Source: Isochrysis galbana
Taxonomy: Eukaryota > Haptophyta > Isochrysidales > Isochrysidaceae
DNA: 64,000 nucleotides
Assembly (NCBI GenBank): GCA_018136815.1
Contig: CM030940.1
Coordinates: 306,443-370,442, forward strand
Direction of reading: 5' to 3'
Within the stretch, counting starts at the first letter, position 1; each line of letters opens with the position of its first letter. Both the position numbers and the translations under genes were made by a program. Below the pieces are notes generated by a model. That model saw only the letters and a list, made by a program, of their open reading frames with translations. It had not been told where the DNA came from and did not search any database. Below, piece by piece: positions 1 to 10,875 of the stretch.

Positions 1-337
1 CTCGGCGAGAGCCTCTAGCATGCGGCACGTGGAGGAGGAGCGCGTGGCCTCGTGAATCGGCGCCTCAGGGGATGTTTCTTTTGCAGAGTCGAAGGGGATG
101 ATGAGATGTTCTTCTGTGGGCTCGAAGGGGATGAGGGGTGGGGGAGGGGGGGGAGCCAGCGTTTGGCCTTGTGCAAGGCCAATGGAAGTCGCGCCCTCTG
201 CATGCCTCGCTCCAAATTTGGGCCGTGCTTGCATGAGTCGCTAGCGGGAAGGGGGGTCTGAAGGTTAGCTATGTGTGCGAGCAACAACATGATGATGTGA
301 CGCCTGGCGACACGCGAACGTTAAGGCGTCATGAAGG
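1..337. other. No gene seen
   Basis: The first 337 bases are mixed-composition sequence with short G-rich runs. I see no coding exon, RNA gene or repeat end that I can support. Confidence 0.4.
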
Positions 338-618
338 AAAAAAAATCTTAAAAAGCTAGCCGCTACATGCACGGCGTGGGGCAGGTTGCTAGTGCTACGC
401 TCCTAACTACCCTCCCTTTCCTATCACACCCCTTCCCCCCCCCCCCCCCCCCCGTTTCCTTTCCTGGCAAATGGAGGGAGGGGAGGCCGCGCGCGCTGCT
501 TCGACCAGGGGCGTGAGATAGAGGGGGCAAGAGTGAGTGGAGTCCTTGTTTGGTTGGGTGTGTTTTCCCGCCCCCATGGGGGTCTGGGGGTCGGTCCTCT
601 GAAGAAACCTTTTTTTTA
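338..618 (-). mobile_element. 5'-truncated LINE copy, 3' UTR only
   Basis: On the minus strand this stretch matches the 3' untranslated region of the LINE at 56030-61410 and of the truncated copy at 33596-33989. All three share the segment with GCAGCGCGCGCGGCCTCCCC, the CTGCCTCACGCCG block, and a terminal CTTTTTAAGATTTTTTTT (A-rich here on the plus strand at 338-357). No ORF2 sequence remains, so it is a short 5'-truncated insertion. I could not find a clear target-site duplication. Its truncated end abuts the repeat that begins near 619. Confidence 0.75.
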
Positions 619-929
619 AAACTATTGTTATAGTTTTAGCGATGGAGCGCGCGCCGACCGCTCCCACCTCCCAGCCCCCCGCCGCCACGACGCCCCAACG
701 GGGCCGACCCAAGCCGCCGGAGCCCAAGCGCTCCCAACCCTCAGCCTGTCGCATTCGCGATGTCTCAGAGGCAAAAAGAAATAACAGTAAAAGAAAAACG
801 GTAAACAGTAAAAAGAAACAGAGGAAGAAAGAAGAAGAAGAGTGGAAAAGAAGAGAAAAAAACCCAGAGTATATAGGGCGGTTCTCAGCCCTTCCCATCG
901 GCCCTATGGCTACGTAAACTCTCACGTGG

Positions 930-1000
930 CATAGTGGTTCAACCCACCGCCTCCACCAACCTTTTGCTCTGGGTCGCGAGTTCGAGTCCGGACGGAGCGC
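930..1000 (+). repeat. tRNA-like segment with A and B boxes
   Basis: TGGCATAGTGGTT fits the pol III A box and AGTTCGAGTCC fits the B box about 45 bases later. The cloverleaf stems around them are not convincing, so I read this as a tRNA-derived promoter module in a repeat rather than a working tRNA gene. Confidence 0.45.
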
Positions 1001-1029
1001 TCTGCAGTTCGAGCCCCGCTCCTTCTCCT

Positions 1030-1455
1030 CTCCGCTCTTCTTCTACAGTTAAATTCCACGCCCTTCTTCTACCGTTAAATTCCGCACTCCGTCTACCGTT
1101 AAAAAAAATTCCGCACTCCGTCTACCGTTAAAAATCCTGCCTTCCTACTGTTAAAAATCCTGCCTCCGCCTACTGTTAAAAAATCCTGCCTCCGTCGCCT
1201 TGCCAAGCCTTCCTGCCGACTTCCTTGCCAGTTCCTTCCGCCCCGGTTTCCCGCTTGTCTCTAAATCGGTTTCACCGCATTACGACCAAGCTTAGTGGGG
1301 AAACTCCTCGTCCAGTTCCGTTACCCGAAAATCTCGTTCATCTCGTCGGGCCCCAGGGCCATCTCGTTCATCTCGTCGGGCCATCAAGGCCATCTCGTTC
1401 ATCTCGTCGTCGGGCCATCAGGCCATCTCGTTACATCTCGTTCATCTCGTTACAA
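1030..1455. repeat. Two short tandem-repeat blocks
   Basis: At 1045-1190 a unit containing CCGTTAAAAATTCCGCACTC recurs about six times with drift. At 1330-1455 a unit close to CCATCTCGTTCATCTCGTCG recurs about five times. Both lie within the solo-LTR-like insertion. Confidence 0.7.
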
Positions 1456-2310
1456 TCCAAGCTGCGGCTTTGATTTCCACACAGCCCCTCCCGATCAAGA
1501 CGTCGAGATGGCGCCACCTCCCTCGCCTCCCAAGCAGCCACACAGCCAGGGAACAGGCAGAGTCCTGTTCCCTGGTACAGACCAAAGCCAGGGCAATGCC
1601 CTTCCACAGGCCTCCCTCGTCTCGCCACCCAACCAAGGACTCCCCATGGGGGCTGGCAGCACTGCTGCCACCCCCATGGTGGCAACTCCTACCAGTGCAC
1701 CCCTCGGGGGCGGGCACTTGACACAACAATCAATCTTGGGGGCTTTTGCGCCCTCCAACCAACCAAAAACCAACACTTGCACAAAAATCCTACGCAGAAG
1801 CCGCCCAGAAGGTACCCATGGGGAAGACCCCAATGCAGCAAGCCCAGAAGGAACCAACCCAACAGCCACAGCAGCCATCGCGCAAGCGGGCCGATCCCCA
1901 ATCAGATCCCAAGCCGATTGTAAACAACAACACACAACTTGCTCCCCCACCTCTTGATGAGGAGGAAGAGCCTGAAGACACCCCCTTTTTCATTCAGCTA
2001 GCTCAGCTAGCTGATGACAAGAAGGATATCAAAAGTGAAGATGTAGCTACCTTCATGAAATTCCTCCTCTCTAGGCTGGAAGGCCTAGAGCCTAGACGCA
2101 ACTCCGGATGGTATGGACAAGGGCCGTAAAGGCCCTTGGATCTTCTATGTTGATGAGGACGCACATGACCCATTCAAGGCCGCATACGGAGACAAAGTTA
2201 ACACGGCACTCTCAGGAGTCCCACACGAGTTTGGAATCACCTATGGCGCGCTAGCCGACTCGGCGGGGACATGCACCGCGGGAAGCAGAGAAAAAAAGTT
2301 GTTATGCTAG

Positions 2311-3267
2311 TCTGCATTTAATTTTAAAATACTGCTCTATATACAACTGTGGACATTCGATCGCTCAAATCGACTGATGTCCCACAATTGACGGAACGAC
2401 ACCTTGAGCATGGGTGTCGCCCTGGTGCGCCCCAATACCTTGTCACAACAGCCATGCTCTTTTGAGCTCTCAATCAACACACACAGCCACAGCCACTCCA
2501 CTCCCTGAGCCACCGTTCTTCCACAGTTGTTTTAAGTGATAAGTGTGAAGTGCCCTCCCATGTTGGATGCACTGAAGGTAGAGGGTTCCATTTTGGGGGC
2601 GAGGGCGCAACAGGTCAGCTAAGCTGCCCTCCCACATGAGGCATGAGGTGCTCTTGGGGTGGGAGCGTTTGCCCCAATGTGGGCTGTAGGAGGGGGTCCG
2701 AACGACTCGCTGTATGCCGCGCCATGAAGCCATGGTGGCAACCTGCATGGCCATCTCTACAATTAGTTCAAAACTTTCACGTAAACATGAAACAAAAATT
2801 TCACGTAAGTGGCTCGACTCCTGCCCCCCCACTTCGCACCGTGAATAGTAGAGCCGACAGCTGCTTACAAGGAACTGCTCCATCAAAGTTATCATACCAA
2901 GCGAATGAAGAGAAGAACCGGTGCAAATAGGAATGACGGCAAGGACCACATAGGCTCTAGCAGAGCAACGCGCGCATGACTAGATCTACGGCGCAGCAAC
3001 CGGACCTGTGTGCCATCGTATGCAGATGACTACCGAGAGGGTTGCGGAGTGGCATCGTCATCAACCGTCCTCGAACTAAGCACGCGCGCGCTATCTGTCG
3101 GCTTCACGCAATTACCAAGATGCATGCAGCTTAAGTGGAGAGCCACAAGTGGCTCTGTTTGAGCTCTCCTTGGCGTTCGGCAGTGTGGGCGTGCTGATAG
3201 ACCCACAGCATCCGCCAAGCTCGCGCAGGTGCCGACAAGTCTGACGTTTACTCGTGGGGCAGCGGTG
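2311..3267. other. Gene-free stretch
   Basis: I see no exon-like segment with a consistent frame, no terminal repeat and no RNA gene. The only ORFs are short and lack recognisable features. Confidence 0.4.
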
Positions 3268-5893
3268 TCAATGCAGAAAGGCGGCACCAATGGCGTTCGA
3301 GTTGTGAGATGGAGCGGCGCTCGGCGGCATCCACGGCGTGTGCTTGGCCTCGCTTGTGCCAGCCGAGTGCAAATCGTAGCCAGACTCAACCTCCACGTCA
3401 GCGCCAGCCATCAGCCCGCCATCGGGCAGGTGCGTGCCGCTCTCCTCCTCACCATCACCCTCGTCGTCGCTGTCGACATGGGTGCCCGCCCCCTCCCAAC
3501 CGTCAATCATGTGGTGCAGATTGTCCTCCTCGTCGCTGTCGTCGTCGCCTCCGCCACCCTCGCTGCTGTCCTCCGCCTCGGCACACCGCTCGGCGCCCCC
3601 TGCGGGGCCGCACCAGCCGTGGAGCGCACGGCCGCCCGACCCGTGGCCGCCCTGCCGGCGCGCCCAGCCAGGTGGGGGTGGCGGCGCAAACTCGCTGCGC
3701 AGCTGCGCACGGACGGCAACACCAATGGCGGCGCGCGAAGCGGCAAGCGCGGACTTGACGTCTATGAGCGGCGCGGTTGCATCGGCGTGTTCTTTGCGCT
3801 CGTGTAGCCGCTCATTGTCGATAGACTGTGCGGGCAAGAGTGGCAGGGACGGGTAAGAGGACTGCAAGAGCGACTATGTGCGGCGAGCTCGTGCCACCTT
3901 GTGTGCAAGCCACGGACTCGAGGCGAAGCGCACCTCCTTTTGGCCAAGCGCCGCCTCGGGGTGGCTCTGCTGTAGCTCGGTCCGCGCGGCATCCGGCGCG
4001 TCGGCGGAGTCGCTGCCCAAAGTCGAGGCGGCCTCGTGCTCCTCGTCCCTTGGTCTGCCAGCCCCAGCCTCTACCACGCCCTGCGCCCACACGCCCAAGC
4101 TGTGCTGCCGCGCCACACCAACGCCGCCGCTGTCCCTGCCACGGTACATTTCTGCGCGTGCATCTCGGGCGGCGGCCGCGCGCTCGTACTCGCCCCGGAT
4201 GAGCGTGCACGCGAGCGAGCCGAGTAACCGGCGCGCTGTCGGCGCGTTCTTGCCATGGCCGCCGACGTGGCTTGCCAGCGCATTCGCCATGTTGAGATCA
4301 GCGGCTTCGTTGTAGGCAGGTGCAGCAGCCGACTGCGTCGCGGCCTCCGTCGAGCTCCGCGCTTCGGTCGTGGTCGCCGCGTCCGCCGCGTCTGCAGCCG
4401 CGCTCGTTGAAGCCTCCGCAGTCTTTGGCCGCGCGACAGCTGTGCTAGCCGCTTCGGCTGCCGCTTCGGCTGCCGCTGTGGCGAGCGCAAGTTCCGAACG
4501 CAGCGCGGCGAGTGTCGCGTCAGCAGAGCTCGCCTGCTCGTGTGTCTGATGTTCGATAGCATCGTACCGGTCCGTCGCCTCCTGCGAGCAGGCATAGGGC
4601 AGCGTAAGCGAGGAGCCCCTTGGGCGTACGGGCAGGTGAGCGGTGCGCCTACGCAGTCGCGCCAGCTGTGGCGATTACAACCAGCGGAAGGACTGGCACC
4701 TTTAACTGCGCCGATATCACCGCGGTGCGCCCATCCGCCTCAACGAGCGACCGCCGTGCGAGCGCCAGTTCCGCCTCGAGCTGCACGAGCTGCTCCGACG
4801 CCTCGGCCGCCGTCACGCGGTTCGCTGCTGCCGCCGCCTCAAGCTGGGCCTCTGCGGCCGCTGCACGCGCCTCGGCCGCCGCAAGCGCCTCCGTCGCCCG
4901 CTCAGCGATCGCTGTGGTGTCGGCCGACTCACGCATGGAGGTAGCCTCCGCCCGCGCTACCGCTAGCGCTTCCTCAAGGTCAGCGATCCGATTGGACGCT
5001 TCGGCAGCCTCGGCAGCGGCAGCGGCGGCCGCAGCGCGAGCTTGCGCTGCGGCGTGGCTCGCCGTGTCGCGGTGTGCTGCCGCCTCCTCCTGCGCCGTCT
5101 GCACCGCACGCGTCGCCGCCTCAATCGCCGCCTCGGCTGCCGTAGCACGCGCCTCCTGCTCGCACGCACGCTTTTCAGCCGCCATGGCGCGCGCCTCATG
5201 CTCAGACGCGCGCGCCTCGGCTACGGCAGCGGCGCGCTTGCACTCCGCCTCTATGTCTGCAGCATCCGCCCCCGCCGCGACAACGACATCTGCCCGCTGG
5301 CGCGCCGCCTCGGCGGCGGCGCGCTCCGTTGCCAGCTCGCTTCGGAGCTCCTCCATCGCGTCGGTAAGCTGCGCGACGCGCTGCTCATGTGCATCGCGCG
5401 CCTCTGCCGCCTCGGCCTCGAGCATCTGCACGCGCGCGAGCGCGGCGGCAGTGGCGGCTTGCGGTGTGGCAGCTTCCTGCGCGGCGGGCGTCGACGGTGG
5501 CGGCGGTGGTGGCGGCGGCGGCGGCGAAGCGGCAGTAGTACGCGCGGGCGAGTCATAAGCGTCGATCGCGCGCCACGGATGCGTCACAAATGGACTGGGC
5601 GCGCCGACAGCCGCTGCCGCGCCATCAGCCGGGGCCGGGCTGGTCGGCGGCGCGCCTGGCTCGAGCCCGTTGCCCTCGTCGCTCAGGAGCGCAACGGCTG
5701 CGGCAAACGTGCGCTCGAGGATAGCGAGGCGCTCACTAAGCCGCTGCGCGGGCGACATATCGCGCGCCTGTGCGCGCAACAGCGAATGGCGCAGATCGTG
5801 GTCGCGCTTGCCGAGTAGTGCCTCAACTGCTGCTGCCACCTTGGGACCACGGCTCTGCAGCTGTACGAGCACCGCGCGCAGGTTGGTCTCCAT
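3268..5893 (-). CDS. Coiled-coil protein, Ala/Glu-rich, three exons
   Basis: My model joins exons 5893-4700, 4581-3898 and 3825-3268 (811 aa). Both introns (4582-4699, 118 bp; 3826-3897, 72 bp) are GT-AG and phase 0, and the frame stays open across both joins. I chose METNLRAV as start because it is the first ATG of the open frame after a pyrimidine-rich leader. Residues 1-110 are a small globular region, followed by a poly-Pro run. A long Ala/Glu/Arg heptad-rich segment (about 170-500) should form a coiled coil. The C-terminus is acidic (a GGGGDDDSDEEDN stretch). I do not recognise a family. A cytoskeletal or scaffold role would be only a guess from the coiled coil; short repetitive Ala-rich helices could also be a structural filler. 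Confidence 0.7.
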
Positions 5894-5941
5894 CTGGGCG
5901 GGCCGGGAGAGACGACAGGCGTGAGAGGTACGCGCGCCCAC

Positions 5942-6905
5942 GGCATCTCGTGCGTGCTGCCTGCGCCTACGCCCCCTGGGCTCTTTCCCTACCTCTCCAT
6001 CGCGACCCCCCCAATCCGCCCGACCCTACGTGCCCTCATGCTGCAACTCCGCCTCCCGCTCCCTTCCCCCCGCAGTATCCCTCTCCCGCTGTTACCCCGA
6101 CCTTGCCTCGCACACTCGATTTCCTCATCCTACCGCCGCCCTCCCTACTCTGCCCCCGCCTCGTGCTCTCCGCATCATGCACGGTCTCAGTCTCTGTCTC
6201 CATCTGCCTCTCCGCCCCTACCAAGAGAGTGACTTGACGGCAACTTCCTCTCCCCACTTACCGCCCGCCGCCCCCGCTGCCCGCCTTCTCCGCAAAGCCT
6301 CCGTTCCTCTTTCAGAGAGCGAGGAGCGGGGCTTCCCTTCTCCACCCCACACCCCACCTCACTCATAGAACCCCACTCTTTTCTTCCTAGTACCCTCGCC
6401 CCCTCGGGAGGGGGGGAGAGGGGTGGGGGTGGAGGAAGGTTGGGGGAGGGAGGGAGAGGGAGGGAGGGAGGGGGGGAAGGAGTGAGGGAGACGAGGGAGA
6501 GGGAGAGAGGGAGAAGGAGGGGGGGGGGGGGGGGAGAGAGAGAGAGGAAGAGTTGGGGCGGGGCGGGGAGAGAAGACAGCGGCCGTTTGGAGAGGGCCGC
6601 GCCGGATGGCCGCGCACATCGCCTGCCTCGCGGAGGAGCGGCGCGCCCACCTGTGAGTTACGCTCCTCGAGGAGAGGGGACATGTGGAGGGGGGAAGAGA
6701 GAGAGAGAGAGAGAGTCGTAGGCGGGAAGCAGCGATGCGGCCACGAGAAAAGGAGAGAGAGAAGAGAGAGAGGAGAGAGAGAGAGAGAGAGAGAGAGAAG
6801 AGAGAGAGAAGAGGGAGAGAGAGAGAGAGAGAAGAGAGAGAGGAGAGAGAGAGAAGAGAGAGAGGAGAGAGAGAGAGAGAGAGAGAGAAGAGAGAGAGAA
6901 GAGGG

Positions 6906-6943
<38 letters not shown>

Positions 6944-7015
6944 AGAGAGAGAGAAGAGAGAGAGAAGAGAGAGAGGAGAGAGAGAGGAGAGAGAGAGGAG
7001 AGAGAGAGAAGAGGG

Positions 7016-7055
<40 letters not shown>

Positions 7056-7125
7056 AGAGAGAGAGAAGAGAGAGAGAAGAGAGAGAGGAGAGAGAGAGGA
7101 GAGAGAGAGGAGAGAGAGAGAAGAG

Positions 7126-7156
<31 letters not shown>

Positions 7157-7924
7157 GAGAGAGAGCAGAAGGGAGAGGGAGAGAGGCACCCCCCAAAAGA
7201 ATTGAAGAAGTGAAGAAACAAACAAAGTCACTCCAAGAATATCTCGAGGAAGGAGGAGGATGGAGCGGGGGGGGGGGGGGGGGGGGGAAGAGAGACGCCT
7301 CCCGGGGCCTTGTTTATCAGAGAAAAAGGAAGAAATATTCTAATATTCGGAGGTGGAAGGGAGGTGGGGGGAGAGGGCGCTCTCGGCGCTTTCCTCGGCG
7401 GCGGCGGGCGCGGGGCGGGAGGCGAAAAAAAAAACAAAACTCGTGGGGTTTTTTTTTCTAGTTCGTCTCCTGCACGTGGACAGCGGGGGGGGGGGGCAGC
7501 GACTACGGGCGCTTTAACGTTAGATGGGAACCATGGGAAAGAAACGTATTCATGTATAGGGCGGTCAAAGAGCCATCTTAACTTCTAAGGGTGAAAACTG
7601 ACCCAGTCACGGTTGAGGATTCATCACGAGATTCTTGGATATGCCGACCGGATAGGGGTAACTTGTAACTAGCACATATCTGATATCCAGTGCCCTTTGG
7701 ACAATCAAACCCAGCCCCTGCCCCTGCCTTCTGGCAGGGGTTTGGCACTCAACAGCATCACCCAGACCTTGGCAATTCCAAGACTTTCGCGCTTGCCTCG
7801 CCCAAATTTTCTTTGGTATTTTGGCACCCATCCCACCTAAATTTTGAACAAAATTTCTGCTTTCTGCTCTCTCTTGGTTTGCGCTGCGCTGTTGCGCCGC
7901 ACTACAGTCCTAGTCCCTGCACAC
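5942..7924. other. Gene-free intergenic stretch with low complexity
   Basis: It holds a C/T-rich part (5950-6360), a purine tract (6400-7190), a G-rich part (7260-7500) and a dispersed repeat near 7690-7760 also found near 54299-54370. The long open frames across the purine tract are artefacts of GA repeats. Confidence 0.6.
6400..7190. repeat. Long (GA)n-type purine tract
   Basis: Almost pure purine on the plus strand for about 700 bases, with GAGAGAGA and GAAGAGAGAG units. An inner block of roughly 170-200 bases appears twice (about 6770-6930 and 6890-7140), so the tract grew partly by larger tandem duplication. Confidence 0.9.
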
Positions 7925-9961
7925 TAGGGGTTGGCAGAAATATCCACGAAAATCTACCTAAATATCCATCAAAAATATCCGCCAAGTATCCAAGCGAACA
8001 GCCTAAATATCCACAAAAATATCCGATGTACGATATCCGCCACGCGCGGCTCTATGTATATAGTATCACATATTGCATCATGTTATGGGCTATTATGCTA
8101 TCATATGATCATATGTGTCCATCTATCCATCGCTATTTGCCACCCACCCACATCCCTCATCTCCACACTCCACACATCCCACATCACTCACACTTCTTGC
8201 TTGTTGCGGTTGTGTCGCAACATCACGGACGCCTCCACTTGGTCTGCTAGAGACGCATCACGATTCGAACCAAACACACACGTGAGCAATGAAAACACAC
8301 GCTCACAAGCAGCCGAATTGGGACTCAGACAAAAGGCTATCCTGGCCAAGAGGGCCCACGTGGGAAAGATTGTGCGGTGCGTTGCCCACCACTTGAGCAC
8401 CGACTGCGAGAAAGCCTTAACATCGCCGCGGTCATACACGACCCCACGGCATGCCTGGACGTAGGCTGGCAGCTCTCGTTGCAGCTCTTCGGCGACGTTT
8501 GGAATGTGCGCGAAACAAGGAAGGCTAGCCAGTCTCTGAACCCACAATGCATCCACACTGCCGCCGTGCGCAAACGATGGATCGAACGCACGCAATAAGC
8601 CCGTAATGCGGTGTTGCTCCTGACAATGAAATGGGCTGGCACAATGGTCAGTGAGCCGATCCTCCAAATAATCAAACGCTCCCTTCACGTGCCTCATCAT
8701 TGTCGCCCATTCAGGTAGGCTACATGGATCCACTGCACTTCTCATCTCGTTTTCATCGTCGACCTGTAACGTCGACCCGTTGTCGTATGTGATGGTCCAA
8801 GAGCCACCGCGTGCCGCAGAAACCTTCCCAGCAAACCATTGATGGTGGGGCGCCCCGTAGTACTCTGTCGTGCACGTGCCCACGGTGAGCGGGTGCTTTG
8901 CCCTTAAGAGAGCTGCAGCATTGGGGAAGTCTGATGCGACAGTGCCCAGCCTGCGGCCACGCGCGCGCAATCCCTCCAATACATCGTGGACGATGAGAAT
9001 CTCCAGACCGTCCCCCTCCAATTTGTAGGTTGTGCTGCACAAAATTTCGAGATCCATCGCCAGTGCCAACTCAAGCTGCAGGGCGTCGCTCTTCGTCGCC
9101 AATATCGTCCTTAGGGATGTAGTGGTTGAGTCTCCCACACCCTCCTCTTGGAGCCGTTTGACGAATTCGTCGAGTTGCCCGAAGTGCTGTGCGAGATCTT
9201 TCATGATCTCCCACCGGGACCACCACCTAGTCTTACAGTAGCTCTTCATGGTCGTTCCTATCATAGAATGCCAAATTGTTGCAGCCGCTTGTGTGTGGGA
9301 GCAAAGGGTCAACCATGGAGTGAGGAACTCTTGCACAGTGTCCAATCGCAGGTGCTCGCCAGTGTGCTGAAGTGTGTGTGAGCAGCACAGCATATCCACT
9401 GAGTTGGCAAACAATGTGAGCAAGTGCCTGCATGCAAGGCCGTTGGTCGAACAGCTGTCACGGGAAATGCCTACAACCTTGTCACCATCCAAGCCCATCT
9501 CCTGTTGGATGATCTTAGATATGAATCTGTGCAGCGACAGGCCATTCATGTGCTTTGCCGTCGTTTTGAGAGACAGCAGGCGCACCACAACACCACTGAA
9601 GTTAGAGGGAACAAACCTGGCACAAAGGTTGACAGCCTCGCCCAGTCTTGTTGTGCCGTCGAAAGAAATCGAGAAATGTTGACCCTGCATCTCTTCCTTG
9701 ACTAGGTCCACCTCCTTCTTGAGTATCTTCGGAATGAAGCTCCGTAGATGCGAGCTATCCGTCAATGGATGGCCGATGAGCTCGAGCAACTCTCTCATCT
9801 CATCCACCTTGGTCAATGCAATGCCGCACTTCAGGAAAGTCTCGACCACGATCCATCGGAAAAGGAGGACCTCAGCCGGCGTGCCATTGCCTGGATATCC
9901 ATTCGGCCAAAAGCGGCCTAAATATCCGGGAGATATATCCGGATATGTCTGCCAACCCCTA
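7925..9961 (-). mobile_element. hAT DNA transposon with TIRs and 8-bp TSD
   Basis: The ends are inverted copies: TAGGGGTTGGCAGAAATATCC at 7925 and, on the minus strand, TAGGGGTTGGCAGACATATCC from 9961. The identical 8-mer CTGCACAC lies directly outside both ends (7917-7924 and 9962-9969), the size hAT transposases make. Inside the left end AAATATCC recurs about six times, and it occurs again inside the right end; such subterminal repeats are usual transposase binding sites in hAT elements. The perfect duplication argues for a fairly recent insertion, but the 2037-bp element lacks the start of its transposase gene, so it is an internal-deletion copy. Confidence 0.92.
8188..9960 (-). pseudogene. 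hAT transposase lacking its N-terminal zinc finger
   Basis: An uninterrupted frame runs from the right terminal repeat to the stop at 8188. Alignment by eye with the longer transposase at 40095-42653 shows matching blocks: ISFDGTTRLGE (first catalytic Asp region), GISRDSCSTNGLACRHL, CCSHTLQHTGEH, WWSRWEIMKDLAQHF and STTYKLEGDGLE. The C-terminal hAT dimerisation motif is intact (SAACERVFSLL). Between them is an extra Tudor-like module, around WFAGKVSAARGGSWTITYDNG. The BED zinc finger found in the relative is absent: coding sequence starts right inside the terminal repeat. The copy is therefore probably inactive alone, although the catalytic and dimerisation parts are open. Confidence 0.88.
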
Positions 9962-10191
9962 CTGCACACAAACGCAGCCCACTACCCACTAGCCCTCTAG
10001 CCTCTATCTAGCCATCCATCGCATATCCCATATTCCACCAGCCCGCAGCCCAACAAACTGCGCACGAGGAAATGAATGATCGATGACCGACGTCCGCCTC
10101 TCTCTCACCTTTCAGGTGACGATGCGACAGTTGTAGCGGCTCATCAAAGTGGCCTGGAGTTGATCGTAGAGCGCCTGAGTCTCCAGCTCAG

Positions 10192-10575
10192 GTGCTACCT
10201 ATCCACTTCGACGAAATTTGTGTCACGCTCAGAGACGTAAGGCGTGACGTCGAGGCCGTGCGGACCGACGGCATCTCGCCTCCTCGCGTCTTGGTTATCG
10301 GCGAGACGAGTGGAGTAGTCTCGTCCATGTTTTTGCTTGCTGGCGCTGATGTGGCGACGTGCGATTTGTTTCCGTCCGACGTCGACTACGTTCCGCACTT
10401 CGACGGGGATGCGGATCTCGTCCAAGACCTCGGATGGGACTTGATTATCGCGCACCCGCCGTGTACCTATCTCTCGAACGCTGGCTTAAGGTGGATCCAC
10501 TCCAACCCACGGAGGGCAGATCTCCCTCCCCTTTCGTTGCGCTCTGTCGGGAGACCCCCGCGCCTCGTCGTTTAG
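10192..10575 (+). pseudogene. C5-type DNA methyltransferase-like fragment
   Basis: The segment has a Rossmann-type start (VLVIGETSGVVSSMFLLAG), the acidic turn after the next strand (ATCDLFPSD) and the catalytic Pro-Pro-Cys loop in the context LIIAHPPCTYLSNAG. That context resembles cytosine methyltransferase-like proteins of phages and large DNA viruses more than host Dnmt enzymes. Only the first part of the domain is recognisable, so I treat it as a broken relic. No other viral genes are evident next to it. Origin by transfer is an inference. Confidence 0.55.
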
Positions 10576-10875
10576 CTCGCGCGTGACGTGCCTGAGTCCG
10601 TCGTGATATCTCGCCGCCTTTCGCCGTTGGCTGTTCGACTATTCATATATCGGAGAACAGGAGACGCCGCGTTGTAACTTGGGTGCCGCCACACCGCCCA
10701 AACATCCAGGTAAAACTCTCGTAAAAGAGAGAAGAGGATGGGTTGCAGCGTTGAGTCCTGCGGTCTGCCGCGCCGGCCGCCGATTCTACACCTCATCGTC
10801 CGGATGTTGTATTCCTGCCCATCTGAAGGCTGTAGGCATGAATGTTCGTGTAAGGTACGCGCTCACAATTACAAT

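Larger units (their letters stand above)
747..1481. mobile_element. Solo-LTR-like insertion with 5-bp duplication
   Basis: The insert begins TGTCGC and ends TCCACA, so it has TG...CA termini. It is flanked by the same five bases, CAGCC, at 742-746 and 1482-1486. It sits inside the Pro-rich ORF of the surrounding repeat; related copies elsewhere lack it. It contains a TATA-like box (GAGTATATAGGG near 868), a tRNA-like segment with A- and B-box matches (about 930-1000), and tandem repeats. These traits fit a solo LTR. A tRNA-derived short element is the alternative. No internal genes are present. Confidence 0.5.
619..2310 (+). mobile_element. Unclassified retroelement-like repeat, copy 1 (broken)
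   Basis: This is one of at least four copies of a dispersed family; others lie at 18186-18240 (partial), 20228-20525 and 43925-44425. Each starts with the self-complementary AACTATTGTTATAG, followed about 10 bases later by ATG and a Pro-rich N-terminus beginning MERAP. Further on there is a Gly/Ala-rich segment and a conserved hairpin whose arms are CAGGGAACAG and CTGTTCCCTG (around 1548-1575). This copy also carries an acidic ORF segment (1746-2129) and a stretch containing PWIFYVDEDAHDPFK. It looks broken and is interrupted by the 735-bp insertion at 747-1481. I recognise no reverse transcriptase or transposase domain, so the class is unknown. Confidence 0.6.

Noticed and set aside
930-1000. 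Functional tRNA gene
   Set aside because: A and B boxes are present, but acceptor and anticodon stems do not pair convincingly and it lies inside a mobile insertion.
3309-3758. Plus-strand basic/Pro-rich ORF
   Set aside because: Shadow of the acidic C-terminal exon on the minus strand.
5042-5818. Plus-strand ORFs opposite the coiled-coil gene
   Set aside because: GC-rich Ala/Arg shadow frames; the minus-strand frame has coherent introns and heptads.
6359-7231. Very long open frames on both strands of the purine tract
   Set aside because: They translate as Ser/Leu or Arg/Glu repeats from (GA)n and stay open only because the repeat lacks stops.
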